Below are positions 1 to 11,874 of a stretch of DNA of 64,000 nt, piece by piece. The translations under genes were made by a program, and so were the position numbers. Source of the DNA: Symbiodinium natans (taxonomy: Eukaryota; Sar; Dinophyceae; Suessiales; Symbiodiniaceae); NCBI GenBank assembly GCA_905221605.1, contig CAJNDS010002262.1:62001-126000 (forward strand), read 5' to 3'. Within the stretch, counting starts at the first letter, position 1. Each line of letters opens with the position of its first letter. The notes below the pieces were generated by a model. It was not told the DNA's origin and ran no database searches. It saw nothing but the letters and a program-made list of their open reading frames with translations.

Positions 1-2200
1 CAGAGGTTCGACGGAATTGTTAAGCCTAATGGTCAAGAGCCTACGCACTCCGCAGCAGCTGCAGCCTTTAGCCAAAACGGATTTGGGCCTTTAGGAGTTT
101 AGGGTTTAAGAGTTGAGGAGTTTAGGGTTTAGGGGTTTAAATGGATCTTCGACAGACTGGTTCAACCGTAGGGAACGGCCCCTTAAGAGATCCCGGTTGT
201 GGGCTTCCGACCAGGACGCAGTGAGAAAAGCACCCTGAACCCTAAGATGCCTAAAGCCTCCCCTAATATCGAAGTGCAAACCCCTAGTTGCGCCCGACAT
301 GAATAAACCCCAAAGCATCCCAGAAGCCAAAAAAACCGAGAAGCTCTAAACCCTAAACCCTAAACCCTCAACCCTAAACCCCACATGTTGATTCCTAAGT
401 CGCAGAGCAGCATCTTGAGGCGTGGGCATCGAGGTCGGCTGCAACGATGCTCGCAGCCTCAGGCTTTTTTTGTGGCAACTCCCTGGACTAAAACAGGGGG
501 CCTCTTGCTAAGGGTCTAGAGTTTGGGGTTGAGGGTCTAGGGGTTCAGGGTTTTGGGGTTGAGGGTTTAGGAGTGTAGGGGTTTAGGGTTTAAGGGGTTT
601 AGGGTGTAGGGACTGGCTTAGGGCTTGGATGGGTTTCCGGTGTCGGTTGCACCTAAGACCTCACAACCTGAACCCAAACCCTAGACCTACACCCTAAACT
701 TAAACCAGGGAAGCTGAAACCCAAACCCCCTGAACATGCCATGCTTTAATCCCAAGCCCCTAGCTTGCAACATAAACCTAAACACAGGTGGATAGGGAGG
801 CTGAGAAGTATGTATAAGGACGAGCTACTCGAGACAAGGCGATGTATCAAGGAAACGGCACACATGAAATCGGGCAATGTAATGAATCATGAGTGGACAT
901 TGCGCTGCCGAATGCAGCCCGGTCTGTTGGGAGACGATGCGAAATAGCTTCGCTCTGAAGGCAAAAGAGACCAACTTGTGTGCCAGCGCAAGGGTACACC
1001 TGGGTTTGTACTGGAGTCAGGGTACAAGACTCAGAGCATGAAATCGGAGAGGTAACGATTCTCCCCCACGTCACGGCCGAAACACCACACAAGGTAGAAA
1101 CGCTGGAATACATAGGCCCTCTGGGACTTTCGAAACACTAGGGGTCCTGCCTATAAAGGGAGACCCCCCGATTTATAGATCCTCTGGACCCAAGGCCTTG
1201 GCCACGGAAGCCGCTACAAGTCGGAGGGTGTTCAGGGCTCCAGGGGTCAGGGTTTCAGGGGTTCCGGGTCTGGGGTTCGTGTGTTTCAGGACTCAAGTAC
1301 CAAGGACACGGCATCTCGGTTCTGCTGGACCACCGTGATGGCAAAGTCCACGTCTCTTCTGAGATTCCTGGACCAGGCCCGAACTTGGCATTGGTGGCAT
1401 CGGCGGTTTAACATTTGGGAGGGGAAGAAGGCCCCCTGAACGATGCTGCGAGGCCCTTCTTTTGTGGACTTGGTTTTAGGGTTTCGGGTTTAGGCATAGG
1501 GCGGGCTAAACTTCTGGGTTGGGGGTTAGAGCCGTAGAGCCGATAAACTAGGTTTTCTCAAGGGTCTTAGGCCCAGGGCAACAAGGGCTTTAGAGCTTTT
1601 GTGTTGTTAAGAAGGATTGGGAAGTTTAGTGGCATTTTGGGCAACTAGGACTTTCAAGTTTTGAGGAGCTTCTTGGTCCAGAACTGGCGAAATATCTGAG
1701 GAAAGCAGGAAGAGCCAGGAGTAGGCAGAACAGGCAGTAGACACCGGCACGGATGGTTTAGGGTTTCGGCCGGCCCTGGTGGCTACTTTCAACACACACT
1801 AAGGGCCCTGAGTGTCGAGTGTCTCATATCGCTTAGCCGGCCACGCCCAAGCCCAACTCAACACCTGCAACCCTAAACTCATCGGACCGGGCACCCCAAA
1901 ATGCACGTGGCTTCAGGTTTGAGGGGCAACGTTCATGGTGTAGGTTTTGCGGTTTAGGGATTAGAGACAGTATGGGGGTGTAGGTCGAACTGTCGAGCTG
2001 ACCGGACAAGCGAATGCACGCAGGAAGGCTGCGGCCCAAATGTCGCAATCCTGCACATGAACCTCCCCATGACCCAACAATCTCAGCCCAATCCATTTTT
2101 CCACTTTTTGGGTTTTGGGGGGGGGGGGGGGGGGGTGGGCCGCTCCCTTACATTCAGGGCGCCTATACAAGGGACCATACTCTAAGGGAGTGGTCATGTG
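1..2200. other. No gene recognised
   Basis: Mixed GTTTAGG and CCCTAAA tracts (100-370, 530-620, 690-730) with short GC-rich islands. The island at 395-500 is open on both strands but has no motif. TATAA-like strings are not informative in this organism. Confidence 0.5.
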
Positions 2201-2213
2201 TCGTGGGATTTAG

Positions 2214-2320
2214 CTTGGTAGCCCAGTAACCCTATTTTAGTAATGGCACCCTTTTTGGGGTTGGTTACTTAAAAAAGAAAAACCCAAAAGAAAGGTAAAG
2301 GGTACCACCGGGCTACCAAG
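2214..2320. mobile_element. Family G TIR element (G1)
   Basis: TIRs CTTGGTAGCCCAGTAACCC and GGGTACCACCGGGCTACCAAG. Followed at once by a (GTTTAGG)n tract. Confidence 0.6.
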
Positions 2321-2377
2321 TTAGGGTTTAGGGTTTAGGGTTAAGGGTTTGGGGTTTAGGGCTTAGGGTTTAGGGTT

Positions 2378-2455
2378 CCAGGGGAAGGGAAGGCACCTGT
2401 CGACGAAGCGCCAGGCAGCCGCAGTTTGCTTCACGGCCTTGCAAAGCGAACCCGG
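2378..2455 (-). CDS. DUF4116-like exon fragment
   Basis: Reads SLCKAVKQTAAAWRFVDRCL, matching AVKQxxxAWRFVxxxL. It is enclosed by GTTTAGG repeats (2320-2380) and CCCAAAACCC repeats (2490-2560). Short and without proven splice sites. Confidence 0.28.
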
Positions 2456-2904
2456 ACCCCCGAAAACCGAATGAAGCCCGAATGAAGCCCAAAACCCTAA
2501 GCCCTAAACCCAAAACCCAAAACCCTAAACCCAAAACCCAAAACCCTAAACCCCTGAACCCGAACTGCTAAAGGCATCAGAGGAGCTCCGTCAAACTTTG
2601 CAGGCACTGAGCACTGCAGGACTGAGGCATTAGGACTGAGGGCTTAGGGGTTGAATGTAGGAACAGGTTCCTCCATTCACGGGCACTGGGCTCGTTGGGC
2701 TAAGGCTTGGGGCTTCAGGGGCTCTAAGTGCACGCACCGGGGACCTGCCAGGCAGAACCAAAAAGGGTCCCCCCCAAAAAAAAAAGATGGTTTCTCAAAA
2801 CAGGGCGCAAGGTCTTTAGAACCAAAGCCCCAAATGAGCCAGAGCCTAAACCCTGACCCCTAAACCCTAAACCCCTAAACCCTGAACCCTAAACCCTGAA
2901 CCCT

Positions 2905-3005
2905 GTGCCTCCATCGCCACGTTGCGGAAGGACTTCAAGAACTGGGCGGCTTGCTATGGCTCTTGGGAGTCGGGTTGGGCTTCTCAGCAGTTCAAAGAGT
3001 ATTAC
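2905..3005 (+). CDS. Candidate exon, unknown
   Basis: Plus-strand frame reads ASIATLRKDFKNWAACYGSW then ESGWASQQFKEYYHCR and reaches GTTTAGGG, which could act as donor. Protein-like but no AG acceptor is close upstream, since the preceding bases are CCCTGAA repeats. Could be chance. Confidence 0.18.
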
Positions 3006-3477
3006 CATTGTCGGGTTTAGGGCTTATAGGGCTGTATAGGGTTGCATAGGGTTCTACACGGTTTTAAACGGTTGTATAGGGCATGATAGGGTTCAATAGG
3101 GTTTAGGGTTGAGGGGAACTACATTGGAGGCTGTTTGGGACGGGTTTTTGATGTTACCGGGAGAAGAAAATATCTACGATCCCGAACGCAAAATACCTGC
3201 TCGAGTTTAAGATTTGAGGTCCATGGGTTTTCAAGGCTCTCGAAGTTCAGAGATCCTGATGCCCAGGATCTTCATGGAACATGTAGGGGTTGTTCCAAGT
3301 AAGGGCCTATTTTCAACAACAAGTCATAACCATAGTTCCCAGAAGGAACCCCAATCTGCACCCTAAACGATGAACCCTGAACCCTGAACCAAAAAAACTA
3401 AACCATAAACCCTAAACCCTAAACCCTAAACCCCTAAACCCTACACCCTAAACCCCTAACCCCTAAACCCTAAATAG

Positions 3478-3564
3478 ACAGTGCATCCCCAACCAGCGCC
3501 TCCGCCACGAATTGCAGAGAGCGCCCATCCTGGCGAACTGCCTGGCAAGTGCTGGCACTCCCAA
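3478..3564 (-). CDS. DUF4116-like exon fragment
   Basis: Reads TCQAVRQDGRSLQFVAEALV on the minus strand, matching AVxQDGxSLxFVxExL of DUF4116. It lies between CCCTAAA tracts at 3400-3470 and GTTTAGG tracts at 3600-3650. The opposite strand is also open, so strand choice rests on the motif alone. Confidence 0.33.
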
Positions 3565-4635
3565 GGGGTCCAAGCGCTTCTCTGGAAATACTTGAGGCTT
3601 CAGGGTTTAGGGTTTAGGGTTTAGGGCTCAGGGTTTAGGGTCTAGAATTTAGGGTCTATGATTCTCCAAGCAAGTTGTCCCTCCACAGTAAGATTAAGGT
3701 TTTACTACATGGGTGCTTGCCTTTTGGCCCACGTAACCCCAAAACCCTTACAGCCTCAACACCCTGAGCCTGAAACCTTAACCCTAAAGCCCCAAACACC
3801 CCCCCCCCCCCACAAAAAAGAAAAGAGTGAGGATAAACCCTGAACCCTATAATTACAGCCTAAGCCATGGGCACCAGCTACTTGGGGCATCGGGCTGGCA
3901 GTTACAAGTTGACGGAGGAGCAGGCCTCGTGATCACCGTATGTATAGTTCTGCAAATTATGGGCTTTTTGTGGGTTCCGATTATAATACGGAGCCGTGCC
4001 AAATTTGGATAGAACAAAATGCGTACCCTTTCTAGAACCTTCCTCTATTCGCTCCCCACGGCTCAAGTGTTTGGGAAACAGCCTGGCCTTTCGGGTTGAG
4101 GATTCCCAACAAAACTCAACCCTACATCGTTTCGCCTAGAACCCCCCCCCCCCCCCCCCCGCGACAGACCCCCCCCCCCACCCCCAGCCCCAGCCCAAGC
4201 CCCCAAGCCCCCCCCCCCCTCCCGCAAACAGCAGCAAACGAGCCATATGGGCCACAACCCAAAAGCTAAAACCCCAGAACCCTGAACCCTGAGCCCTAAA
4301 CCCCAAACCCTACACCCCAAAGTGCAGAGGGTCCCGTGGCCACCTCCAGGGCCAAGGGTACATCTTGCTTCAACTGGCCTGAGGCCCACCTAGGGCTGGG
4401 CATTGGTCCGTGGGGTTGAAGGCTTAGTTTTCTGGGTTTTGACATTTGATAACCCACCTATGCTAATGTATGTACATATATACAGACTGTAGATATACAT
4501 ATTTTCGGTTTGTTGAACGATTCTGGCTGCTACTCATTATCACTTACTACTACTATTTGTTCTTGGTATTCTCCACGTTTTCCTGTGACATTCCCCCAAG
4601 CTAACAATGACACCAACAACGCTATTCATAGAATC

Positions 4636-4832
<197 letters not shown>

Positions 4833-5011
4833 GTAAGCATAAAAACCCTTCTAATCGTCAGACGAAGGCCCAGCCCCATGCTTCCCTCCCCGAAGCTTTG
4901 CCCGGACATCCTTTCATCCCCTAACTCCTACAAGCACAGGCAGCCTTAAACCATTTTTTGTTGAGGTTCTAATTGGCTAGTTGTAAGTAGGGCTACGGGT
5001 CTCGGGATACG

Positions 5012-5133
5012 GGTTCAGGGAAGTTATACGTAGGCTTGTAAGTACCCTAAATAGGGTTGTAAGCATAGTTCCCATACTTGTAACGTAACGCTACTTTTAA
5101 CTGCCCATGATGCTGCCCATGAACCTCCAAGTA
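5012..5133. mobile_element. Family A TIR element (A1)
   Basis: Right TIR CCCATGAACCTCCAAGTA is intact, the left is decayed; the interior AGTACCCTAAATAGGGTTG is shared with other copies. Its TIR supplies the donor for the exon at 5125-5300. Confidence 0.6.
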
Positions 5134-5300
5134 GTGCCCCAATGTCGCGCAAGTTCAAAGAAGTCTTGATCCCTCGACCACCCAGCGTACTCTGAAACAA
5201 CACTCCAAAACCCGAAGCCCTGAAACCCAAGCTGAGACCCGAGCATGATGGAGCGCCCATCCTGTGCCACGGCCGCCGCCACCACTTCCTGCAGCTGCAT
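5125..5300 (-). CDS. DUF4116-like exon ending inside a family A TIR
   Basis: Reads LQEVVAAAVAQDGRSIMLGS, the DUF4116 core EVVxAAVxQDGxSL, continuing to SRDQDFFELARHWGTTW and stopping at ACTTGGAG before GTTCATGG, the same phase-2 junction seen in other family A introns. Upstream, across a family B element (5322-5420), the frame SPANEAPTSAPWD ends at GAT before GTTCCCCC, in phase 0 with this exon. A second intron inside the segment (around LGFQGFGFWSVV) cannot be excluded. Confidence 0.42.
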
Positions 5301-5321
5301 ACTCTAGTTTTGGGGTGTCGA

Positions 5322-5420
5322 TTGGGATGTTCCCCCTCGTACTAACAGGCCTTCATAGGGATTCTAGTACCCGCTATGATAGTCTATTAACGACTGCTAG
5401 TATAAGGGGGAACATCCCAA
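5322..5420. mobile_element. Family B TIR element (B1)
   Basis: TIRs TTGGGATGTTCCCCCTCGTA and GGGGGAACATCCCAA. Interior AACAGGCCTTCATAGGGATT is family-typical. Confidence 0.75.
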
Positions 5421-6261
5421 GGTGCCGAAGTTGGGGCTTCATTGGCAGGAGATGCTGGCCCCGTAGGGCTTAGAGGTTTAAAATGTTCAAAGGCTTCAGT
5501 CCGTAGCTTTGCTAATCCTGAACCCAAGAGCACGGCGAGCACCCCCAACCGCCGAAACAAACACAAGCGGGGGAACCCACCTGAAGAAGCAGGGTTTGGG
5601 ACCTTAAACCCTCGCCCCAGATAGGGCTTCAGACTGATGCGCAATCACGGACATGTCCCTCTCCCCTCAGACGGGTCCCGATCGCATCGGAGCTCCTGTG
5701 CGATTTTCTGCGGGTGTAAAGGTTTAGGGTTTAGGGTGTAGAGTTTTGGGTTTAGGGTTCAGGGTTCGGTGGTCCAGGATGTGGGGGGGAAGTGGGGGCA
5801 GGGCCCTTCGGGAGTTACCCGACTCCCCCCCGCCCATATATGTAAAACAATGGTCCTTCTTATGGGTATTGGGCAATTTGTTTACATACCTGGGGGAGGG
5901 GGGGGGGAATCCCTAAATCTTAAACCCTAAACCCTGAACCCAACCCTATAAGCCCCACAAACCCTGAACCCTAAACCCTGAACCCAACCCTAAAAGCCCC
6001 ACAAACCCTGAACCCTAAACCCTGAACCACCAGCTTCGGAGCCCTGAAGCCCAGAGCCGTGAACTGTCTTGAACGACCTTGACAGGCTTCACAAGAAATA
6101 TAGTCGCCTAATATTAGACTAGTGTAGTATTCTATTCCTATATTACTAGATTCACATAATGAGTAGTAACATAACACAAGAATAGCACCCTAAACCCTAA
6201 ACCCTAAACCCTAAACCCTAAACCCTAAACCCTAAACCCTAAACCCATGAAAACATGAACA

Positions 6262-6357
6262 CTCCGGTCTCCTGGGGCAGGTCCCCTAAGATGGAGCCAT
6301 CCCGCTGCAACATCTCGATGGCGAGCCTCAGAGGCTTGCAAACGACCTCTGAGGGCT
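6262..6357 (-). CDS. Candidate exon between telomere-like tracts
   Basis: Reads SEVVCKPLRLAIEMLQRDGS then ILGDLPQETG, followed in phase 0 by GTGTTC, a possible donor. CCAAG precedes it as a possible acceptor. Protein-like and flanked on both sides by (CCCTAAA)n. Loosely like DUF4116 (EVV, RDGS). No neighbouring exon found. Confidence 0.25.
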
Positions 6358-6720
6358 TGGACCCTAAAGCCTAAACCCTAAACCCTAAACCCTAAGCCCT
6401 AAACCTTGAAGCGTGAACTTTTATTCAAGTTTGGGAGTTCACAGAGCTTTCGGCAGTTGGGCTTCTGGGCGTAAGGCTTCGGGTCAGTTCCTTGGCGCTC
6501 CACGCCCGTTTGAAGAAGCTCTGACCTTGCATCCTCCAGGCATTGAAGTCTACCTGGGCACCTCGGCCCTTTATGAAGACAGTATGAATATATACATATA
6601 TATATACATAAGCAAAAGCCACAGAGATAATTATATATATATATATATATGTGCTCACACCCCCCCCCCCATGACCCACCGTGAGGCCGTGTCGGAGTAA
6701 GAAATCCATACTTAGTCATA

Positions 6721-8150
6721 GCTATGAATTCAATCAGAACCCTCTTAATTGAACGAAAACCCTATGAAATTCATACGAACCCTATTAAGATTAATAAGAC
6801 TCTTTATTGAATCAATAGGAATAATGACTTGGAATCATATTTGAGTCAGAGGAACTCCCTATCAAACGTCATGAGAATGCTATTAAAATGTAGAAAAATA
6901 ATAGGGCCCCCATGAAGAATAGTAGGGAGCCTGTGAAAATGAGAAGGGACCCTTTTTGAATTCACGGGAATGTGAGAATTCCATTAAATCTAAATAGGAA
7001 TCCTATTAATATTTCTCTTAATCTTGTTATGATGAATTAGAATCCTATTCAATTTATGAGGAACCCCACTAAAATTCATAAGAACCCTTTTACAAATTAA
7101 GAGGAATCTTTTAAATGAAGAGGGTCCTACCATCAATTAGAATTTATAAGCAACACCACTGAAAATCATAAAAATTCTATTGGAATCCTCTGAAAATGAA
7201 GAGAAATCCTACTAAATTAGTAGGAACCAATAGGAATCCTATAAAAACAAATGTGGTTCGGATTTCTAGGCTTCCCCTTAGAATTCATGTGATTCCTATT
7301 AGAATTAATGGGACAGGAATGCTATTCAAATCTCCAGAATCAACCATTCCAGTTGCTTTGCAAGTCACAAACACGAACAGGAACCAATAGGAATCCTAAA
7401 AAGAAGTATGAACCCTTTTCATTTTCAGATGGACCCCTATTGAAACTAAAAGAAGCCACTTTAAAATGATTGAGAACCTTGTTGAATTTCATAAGAACCC
7501 TGTTTACAGAAAAACGTATTAGGAATCCTTCTACATTGAATAAGAACCCTATGAAAATTCATAAGAATATTCTGAAATGGTAGAGGAGTCCCATTAAGAT
7601 GGTCAGGAACCCTTTGACGTTAATCGGAGTTCATTAGGAACCCCAGTAAAATTTTAAGAACCCTATTACCAATTGATAGGAATCCTTTTAAAATGAAGAG
7701 GAACCCTACTAAGTCCTACTAAAAATAATAGGAACCAATAGGAATCCTACAAAATTCAATGTGGTTCCTTTTCAAAATTTCTTGGCTTCCTGTTAGACTT
7801 AATGTGATTCCTATTAGAAGCAAAGGGCGAGGAATGCTATTCAATTTTCTAAGAATACCATTAAAATCACTTGGAGACTCACTAAAATGAATAGGCACCA
7901 ATATGAATCTTAAAAGATTTTTAATTTCAGAGGAACCCTGTTGGAATTAAAAGAGCCACTTGAAAATGATTAAGAACCTTGTTGAAATGCATAAGAACCC
8001 TATTGAAAAGTATTAGGAATCCTCTGATGTTGAATAAGAACCCTCTGAAAGTTCATAAGAATATAAGTAAAATGAAAAGAAGTCCTATAAAGATGGTTAG
8101 GAACCCTTTTACATTAATAGGAATAGGAATGCTATTGCTGAGATTAATAT
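6721..8150. repeat. AT-rich degenerate repeat with a ~500-bp duplication
   Basis: Built from degenerate short units such as AGGAATCCTATTAAAATT and ATAAGAACCCTATTGAA. On a larger scale 7195-7640 and 7694-8139 are diverged direct copies about 500 bp apart (shared landmarks TAGGAACCAATAGGAATCC, GAGAACCTTGTTGAA). Base composition differs sharply from both sides. No gene. Confidence 0.75.
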
Positions 8151-8225
8151 AAGACTGACCAAAACCAACGAGCCTCCAAGCATAGCTACATGTAGAGCTG
8201 AACGGTTCTGGCCCGAGAGAGGTAC

Positions 8226-9475
8226 GAGGCAAAACCAAAAAACCAAAAAAAACATCTTTTTTAGAGAATGGGGAAGGGATTTTGAAAAAGATGGTTTTTT
8301 GGTTTTGCCTCGTAAAAAGATGGTTTTTCATAGGAAAACCAACTTTTCCCACGCAAAAAGATGGTTTTGGTCTGGACTGCCTCAGGAAAACCATCTTTTT
8401 GCGAGGTAAAAGTTGGTTTTTGGCTCCAAAACCATCTTTTACGAGGCAAAACCAAAAAACCAAAAAAACCATCTTTTTTAGAGAATGGGGAGGGGATGTT
8501 GAAAAGATGGTTTTTTTGGTTTTGCCTCGTAAAAAGATGGTTTTCCATAGGAAAACCAACTTTTCCCACGTAAAAAGATGGTTTTGGTCTGGACTGCCTC
8601 AGGAAAACCATCTTTTTGCGAGGTAAAAGTTGGTTTTTGGCTCCAAAACCATCTTTTACGAGGCAAAACCAAAAAACCAAAAAAACCATCTTTTTTAGAG
8701 AATGGGGAGGGGATTTTGAAAAAGATGTGTTTTTTTGGTTTTGCCTCGTAAAAAGATGGTTTTCCATAGCAAAACCAACTTTTCCCACGTAAAAAGATGG
8801 TTTTGGACACAAAAACCAACTTTTACCTCGTAAAAAGATGGTTTTGGAGCCAAAAACCAACTTTTCCCTCGTAAAAGATGGTTTTCCTGAGGCAGACCAG
8901 ACCAAAACCATCTTTTTACGTGGGAAAAGTTGGTTTTCCTATGGAAAACCATCTTTTTACGAGGCAAAACCAAAAAAACCATCTTTTTCAAATCCCCTCC
9001 CCATTCTCTAAAAAAGATGGTTTTTTTGGTTTTTTGGTTTTGCCTCGTAAAAGATGGTTTTGGAGCCAAAAACCAACTTTTACCTCGCAAAAAGATGGTT
9101 TTCCTGAGGCAGTCCAGACCAAAACCAACTTTTTACGTTGGAAAAGTTGGTTTTCCTATGAAAAACCATCTTTTTACGAGGCAAAACCAAAAAAACCATC
9201 TTTTTCAACATCCCCTCCCCATTCTCTAAAAAAGATGGTTTTTTTGGTTTTTTGGTTTTGCCTCGTAAAAGATGGTTTTGGAGCAAAAAACCAACTTTTA
9301 CCTCGCAAAAAGATGGTTTTCCTGAGGCAGTCCAGACCAAAACCATCTTTTTACGTGGGAAAAGTTGGTTTTTCTATGAAAACTATCTTTTTACGAGGCA
9401 AAACCAAAAAACCATCTTTTTCAACATCCCCTCCCCATTCTCTAAAAAAGATGGTTTTTTTGGTTTTTTGGTCTC
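8226..9475. repeat. Head-to-head inverted array of ~217-bp units
   Basis: Three units (landmark AGAGAATGGGGAGGGGAT at about 8263, 8481, 8697) face three inverted units (ATCCCCTCCCCATTCTCT at about 8993, 9209, 9427), with the centre near 8850. Each unit is packed with AAAACCATCTTTT and its complement. Long lysine/phenylalanine-rich frames on both strands follow from this symmetry and are not genes. Confidence 0.85.
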
Positions 9476-9619
9476 GCGCGTCTCGGCGTCCAGTCTTGTG
9501 GGCCGTGTGGGGTCTGTTTTGTCGAGAGACAGCCACTGAGAGTAGCAAAAAATGGCATAGGGCACGAGCGGGTTTTTTACGGTATTTACGAGGGAAACAG
9601 ATCTGGGTGGGTCATGGGG

Positions 9620-9700
9620 GGGGGTGTGTCCATATATGTATATATATATATATACGTATATATATATATATATATATGTGCGTGTCTGCGGGTGCGTATA
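9620..9700. repeat. Poly-G plus (TA)n microsatellite
   Basis: TATATA tract after a short G run, followed by GTGCGTGT. Nothing coding seen. Confidence 0.8.
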
Positions 9701-10058
9701 TGATCCGCAGACTGACTTACTACGAAGCCTCGTAAGGACTACTCTTTCCTTGATAACGGGTCACCAAAAAGACAGAAGCCTGTTTGGTGCAAAAAGCAGA
9801 TATGGCAAGGACAGAGTATGGGCTGCCCGCTCGCCAATCACACATCAAGGAAACCAAGAAAGAAATACAAAGTGGCAGCAGAAGGCATAAGTTCAGGGGC
9901 TAGGGCTTTGGTAGTCTTTTTTGTGCTACTGTTGGTCACAAGCCTCAGCGAAACAGAACTTTACAATAGCGGTACCGTCCATCATTTATGGGACACCCAA
10001 CTCTACACCAGAATCTTGAGGCCAAAAGGCCCCTACAGCCCAGAACCCCCCCCCCCCC

Positions 10059-11684
10059 CTAAAGCTCCCACGTAAATGCCACATCCGTTTTGTCCATCGC
10101 ATGAAAAAGGAAGGGCATCACTCCTCGCAGCCACAAGCCGAGTCCCAGCGCTTTGCGCTGCCGAGAGAGCAAGGCCCCCGTGATGATCGTATCTAAGCAG
10201 CTCGCTGATCGAGCGCATTCCCAGACTCGTAGCTCATAGCCTTCGCCGACATGGGAGCCCACAAACGCGTAGGCGGAGCGAGCCGCCGCAATGCATAGCG
10301 GGTGGGCGAAGGGACCCCAGGGATCCTCAACTCTGATCGGCCAGTTTCTTCCACCATCCACCGAGGCCAACAGCAGCACGGGACCAGACAAGGAGCCCGA
10401 CAAACAGACACAACCATCGGCTGAGGCACATAAGGACCCGTTGCAAAAGGCTTCTAGGTCCTCGCGCCCAGCTCGCTTTACACAGTCCCAGCGGACCGTT
10501 TCAGCTTCCATGTCCACGAGCCCGCAGTAGATGAACCCCTCCATCTCATGCGGAAAGCTAGTATAGCTAAAGCGATGCCCAGAGACGACTAACTGCATCT
10601 GGGGCTGAACAACAACCATCTGCTCAGCGGTAAAACCTTTCGGTAGCCCATGGGGGATGCGCCAGTTCAGGTTGTCCCACCTGTCTGGATTACGAACCTC
10701 ATCCAGCCGCGGAAGTGGAACCGGGATGTCCTCAAACTCTTGGAAATCAAGAGTCTCCAAGTCCACTGCATGAAGGCTGCTGACCAGGCCGGCCCGACCA
10801 CCGTCATTCATCACCGACTGTAGGACAAATAGTCTGCTGCCCCGATGCACTTGAGGCATCAGCACCTAGACCCAGGAGTAACCTAGGAATAAAAAGGGCG
10901 CCCTTTTGGGGTTGTAAGGGGATGATAAGGGATCCCCAACTCTAAAAACAGAAATAAGGGCCTACTCCGGGTCCGAGGTACTTGTCCAGGAAACTCATCG
11001 CCCAGAAGGGTGACGACCTCAATCGGCTGCTCCATGTTCGGCCCAACTCTGAATACGACCTGGGCCATAGTGCAACTCACGGAAGCAGGCTTCAGGAGTC
11101 ATTTAGGGTTTAGGGTTTAGGCTTAGGGTTTAAGGTTAGGGATGCTTCACCCGGATGGCACAAAACGGACTCGAGGAATGCACATACTGCTTGTACAACA
11201 TCCTGAGGGCCTTGTCAAGCACTTGCATCATGCCCTCGGAGAAAAAGTCGTCCTGGCTGCCGCTCTCGTCTTCGCTGTGCGGAAAATTCTGGATGTAGTA
11301 GAAGCTGCCATCTTCATCGAAGAACCCAGATGAGGCGTTCGCTTCAATGGGGACAGAACCACTCTGCCACTGCGCTGCTCCCTCACGACTTGCAATCGAC
11401 ACAAGGGCCGGAAACGCTTCCCAGCAATCCTGAACAGGCCGACACACCAGGCGCACCTCTGCCTCCCCAACAGCAGCTCCGGCCTCCGCGATGACCTGAA
11501 ATGCTCTTGCATCCAGCACAGGAAGCTTCTGGTCTCACGGGTCCCTAATCCCTACACCCTAAACCCTAAACCCTAACCCCTAAGTTCCTCAGACCTTTTA
11601 AGCCCTGGGCGCATCCTTCCAGGGAATCTCGGCATTCAGGGGCTTCCAGTGCAGGAACTCGATCTTCTCGACCGGCATGGCCAT
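10059..11684 (-). CDS. Four-exon gene with an Asp-box (BNR-like) motif
   Basis: Read on the minus strand as four exons. Exon 1 is about 11684-11603 (starts MAMPVEKIEFLHWKPL), exon 2 about 11530-11151, exon 3 11089-10982, exon 4 10865-10059 (ends DVAFTWEL, stop TAG). Intron 2 (11150-11090) is mostly CCCTAAA repeats; intron 3 (10981-10866) is a family D TIR element with GT and AG ends. Exon 3 is exactly 36 codons and both its junctions are phase 0, giving LLGDEFPGQ joined to VLMPQVHRG. Exon 4 holds SVDGGRNW, a match to the Asp-box S-x-D-x-G-x-x-W of BNR/sialidase-type propellers, but only one box is clear, so the fold is tentative. The exon 1/2 junction is unresolved (possible GC donor near 11603). 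TGCAG just before the first ATG could be a spliced-leader acceptor. Gene structure is well supported; function unknown. Confidence 0.72.
10866..10981 (-). mobile_element. Family D TIR element forming an intron (D1)
   Basis: Element 10869-10973 has TIRs GACCCAGGAGTA and TACTCCGGGTC. On the minus strand GTACCTCG precedes it and TAG follows, giving a 116-bp GT-AG intron of the Asp-box gene in phase 0. Almost the whole intron is the element. Confidence 0.75.
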
Positions 11685-11726
11685 GGCTCTGCAGGACTTG
11701 GGGGGCGCGGGAGGAGTGTAGATGGA

Positions 11727-11832
11727 GTTAAGGGTTAGGGTTTAGGGTTTAGGGGTTTAGGGGTTTAGGGGTTTAGGGGTTTAGGGGCTTAGGGGTTTAG
11801 GGTTTAGGGGCTTAGGGGTTTAGGGGTTTAGA
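11727..11832. repeat. GTTTAGG-type array between two minus-strand genes
   Basis: TTAGGGTTTAGGG and GGGGTTTAGGGG variants fill the gap between the five-exon gene (ends 11875) and the Asp-box gene (starts 11684). Confidence 0.85.
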
Positions 11833-11874
11833 GCTTTAGCTGGACTTCGGTTTGGGGTCCGTTGGGTTTAGGGC

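Noticed and set aside
8053-9735. Several frames of 100-285 codons rich in Lys, Phe and Pro
   Set aside because: They come from AAAACCATCTTTT palindromes and occur on both strands of a satellite.
9818-10075. Small plus-strand membrane-protein frame
   Set aside because: Short, ends in poly-C, opposite to the neighbouring genes, no motif.
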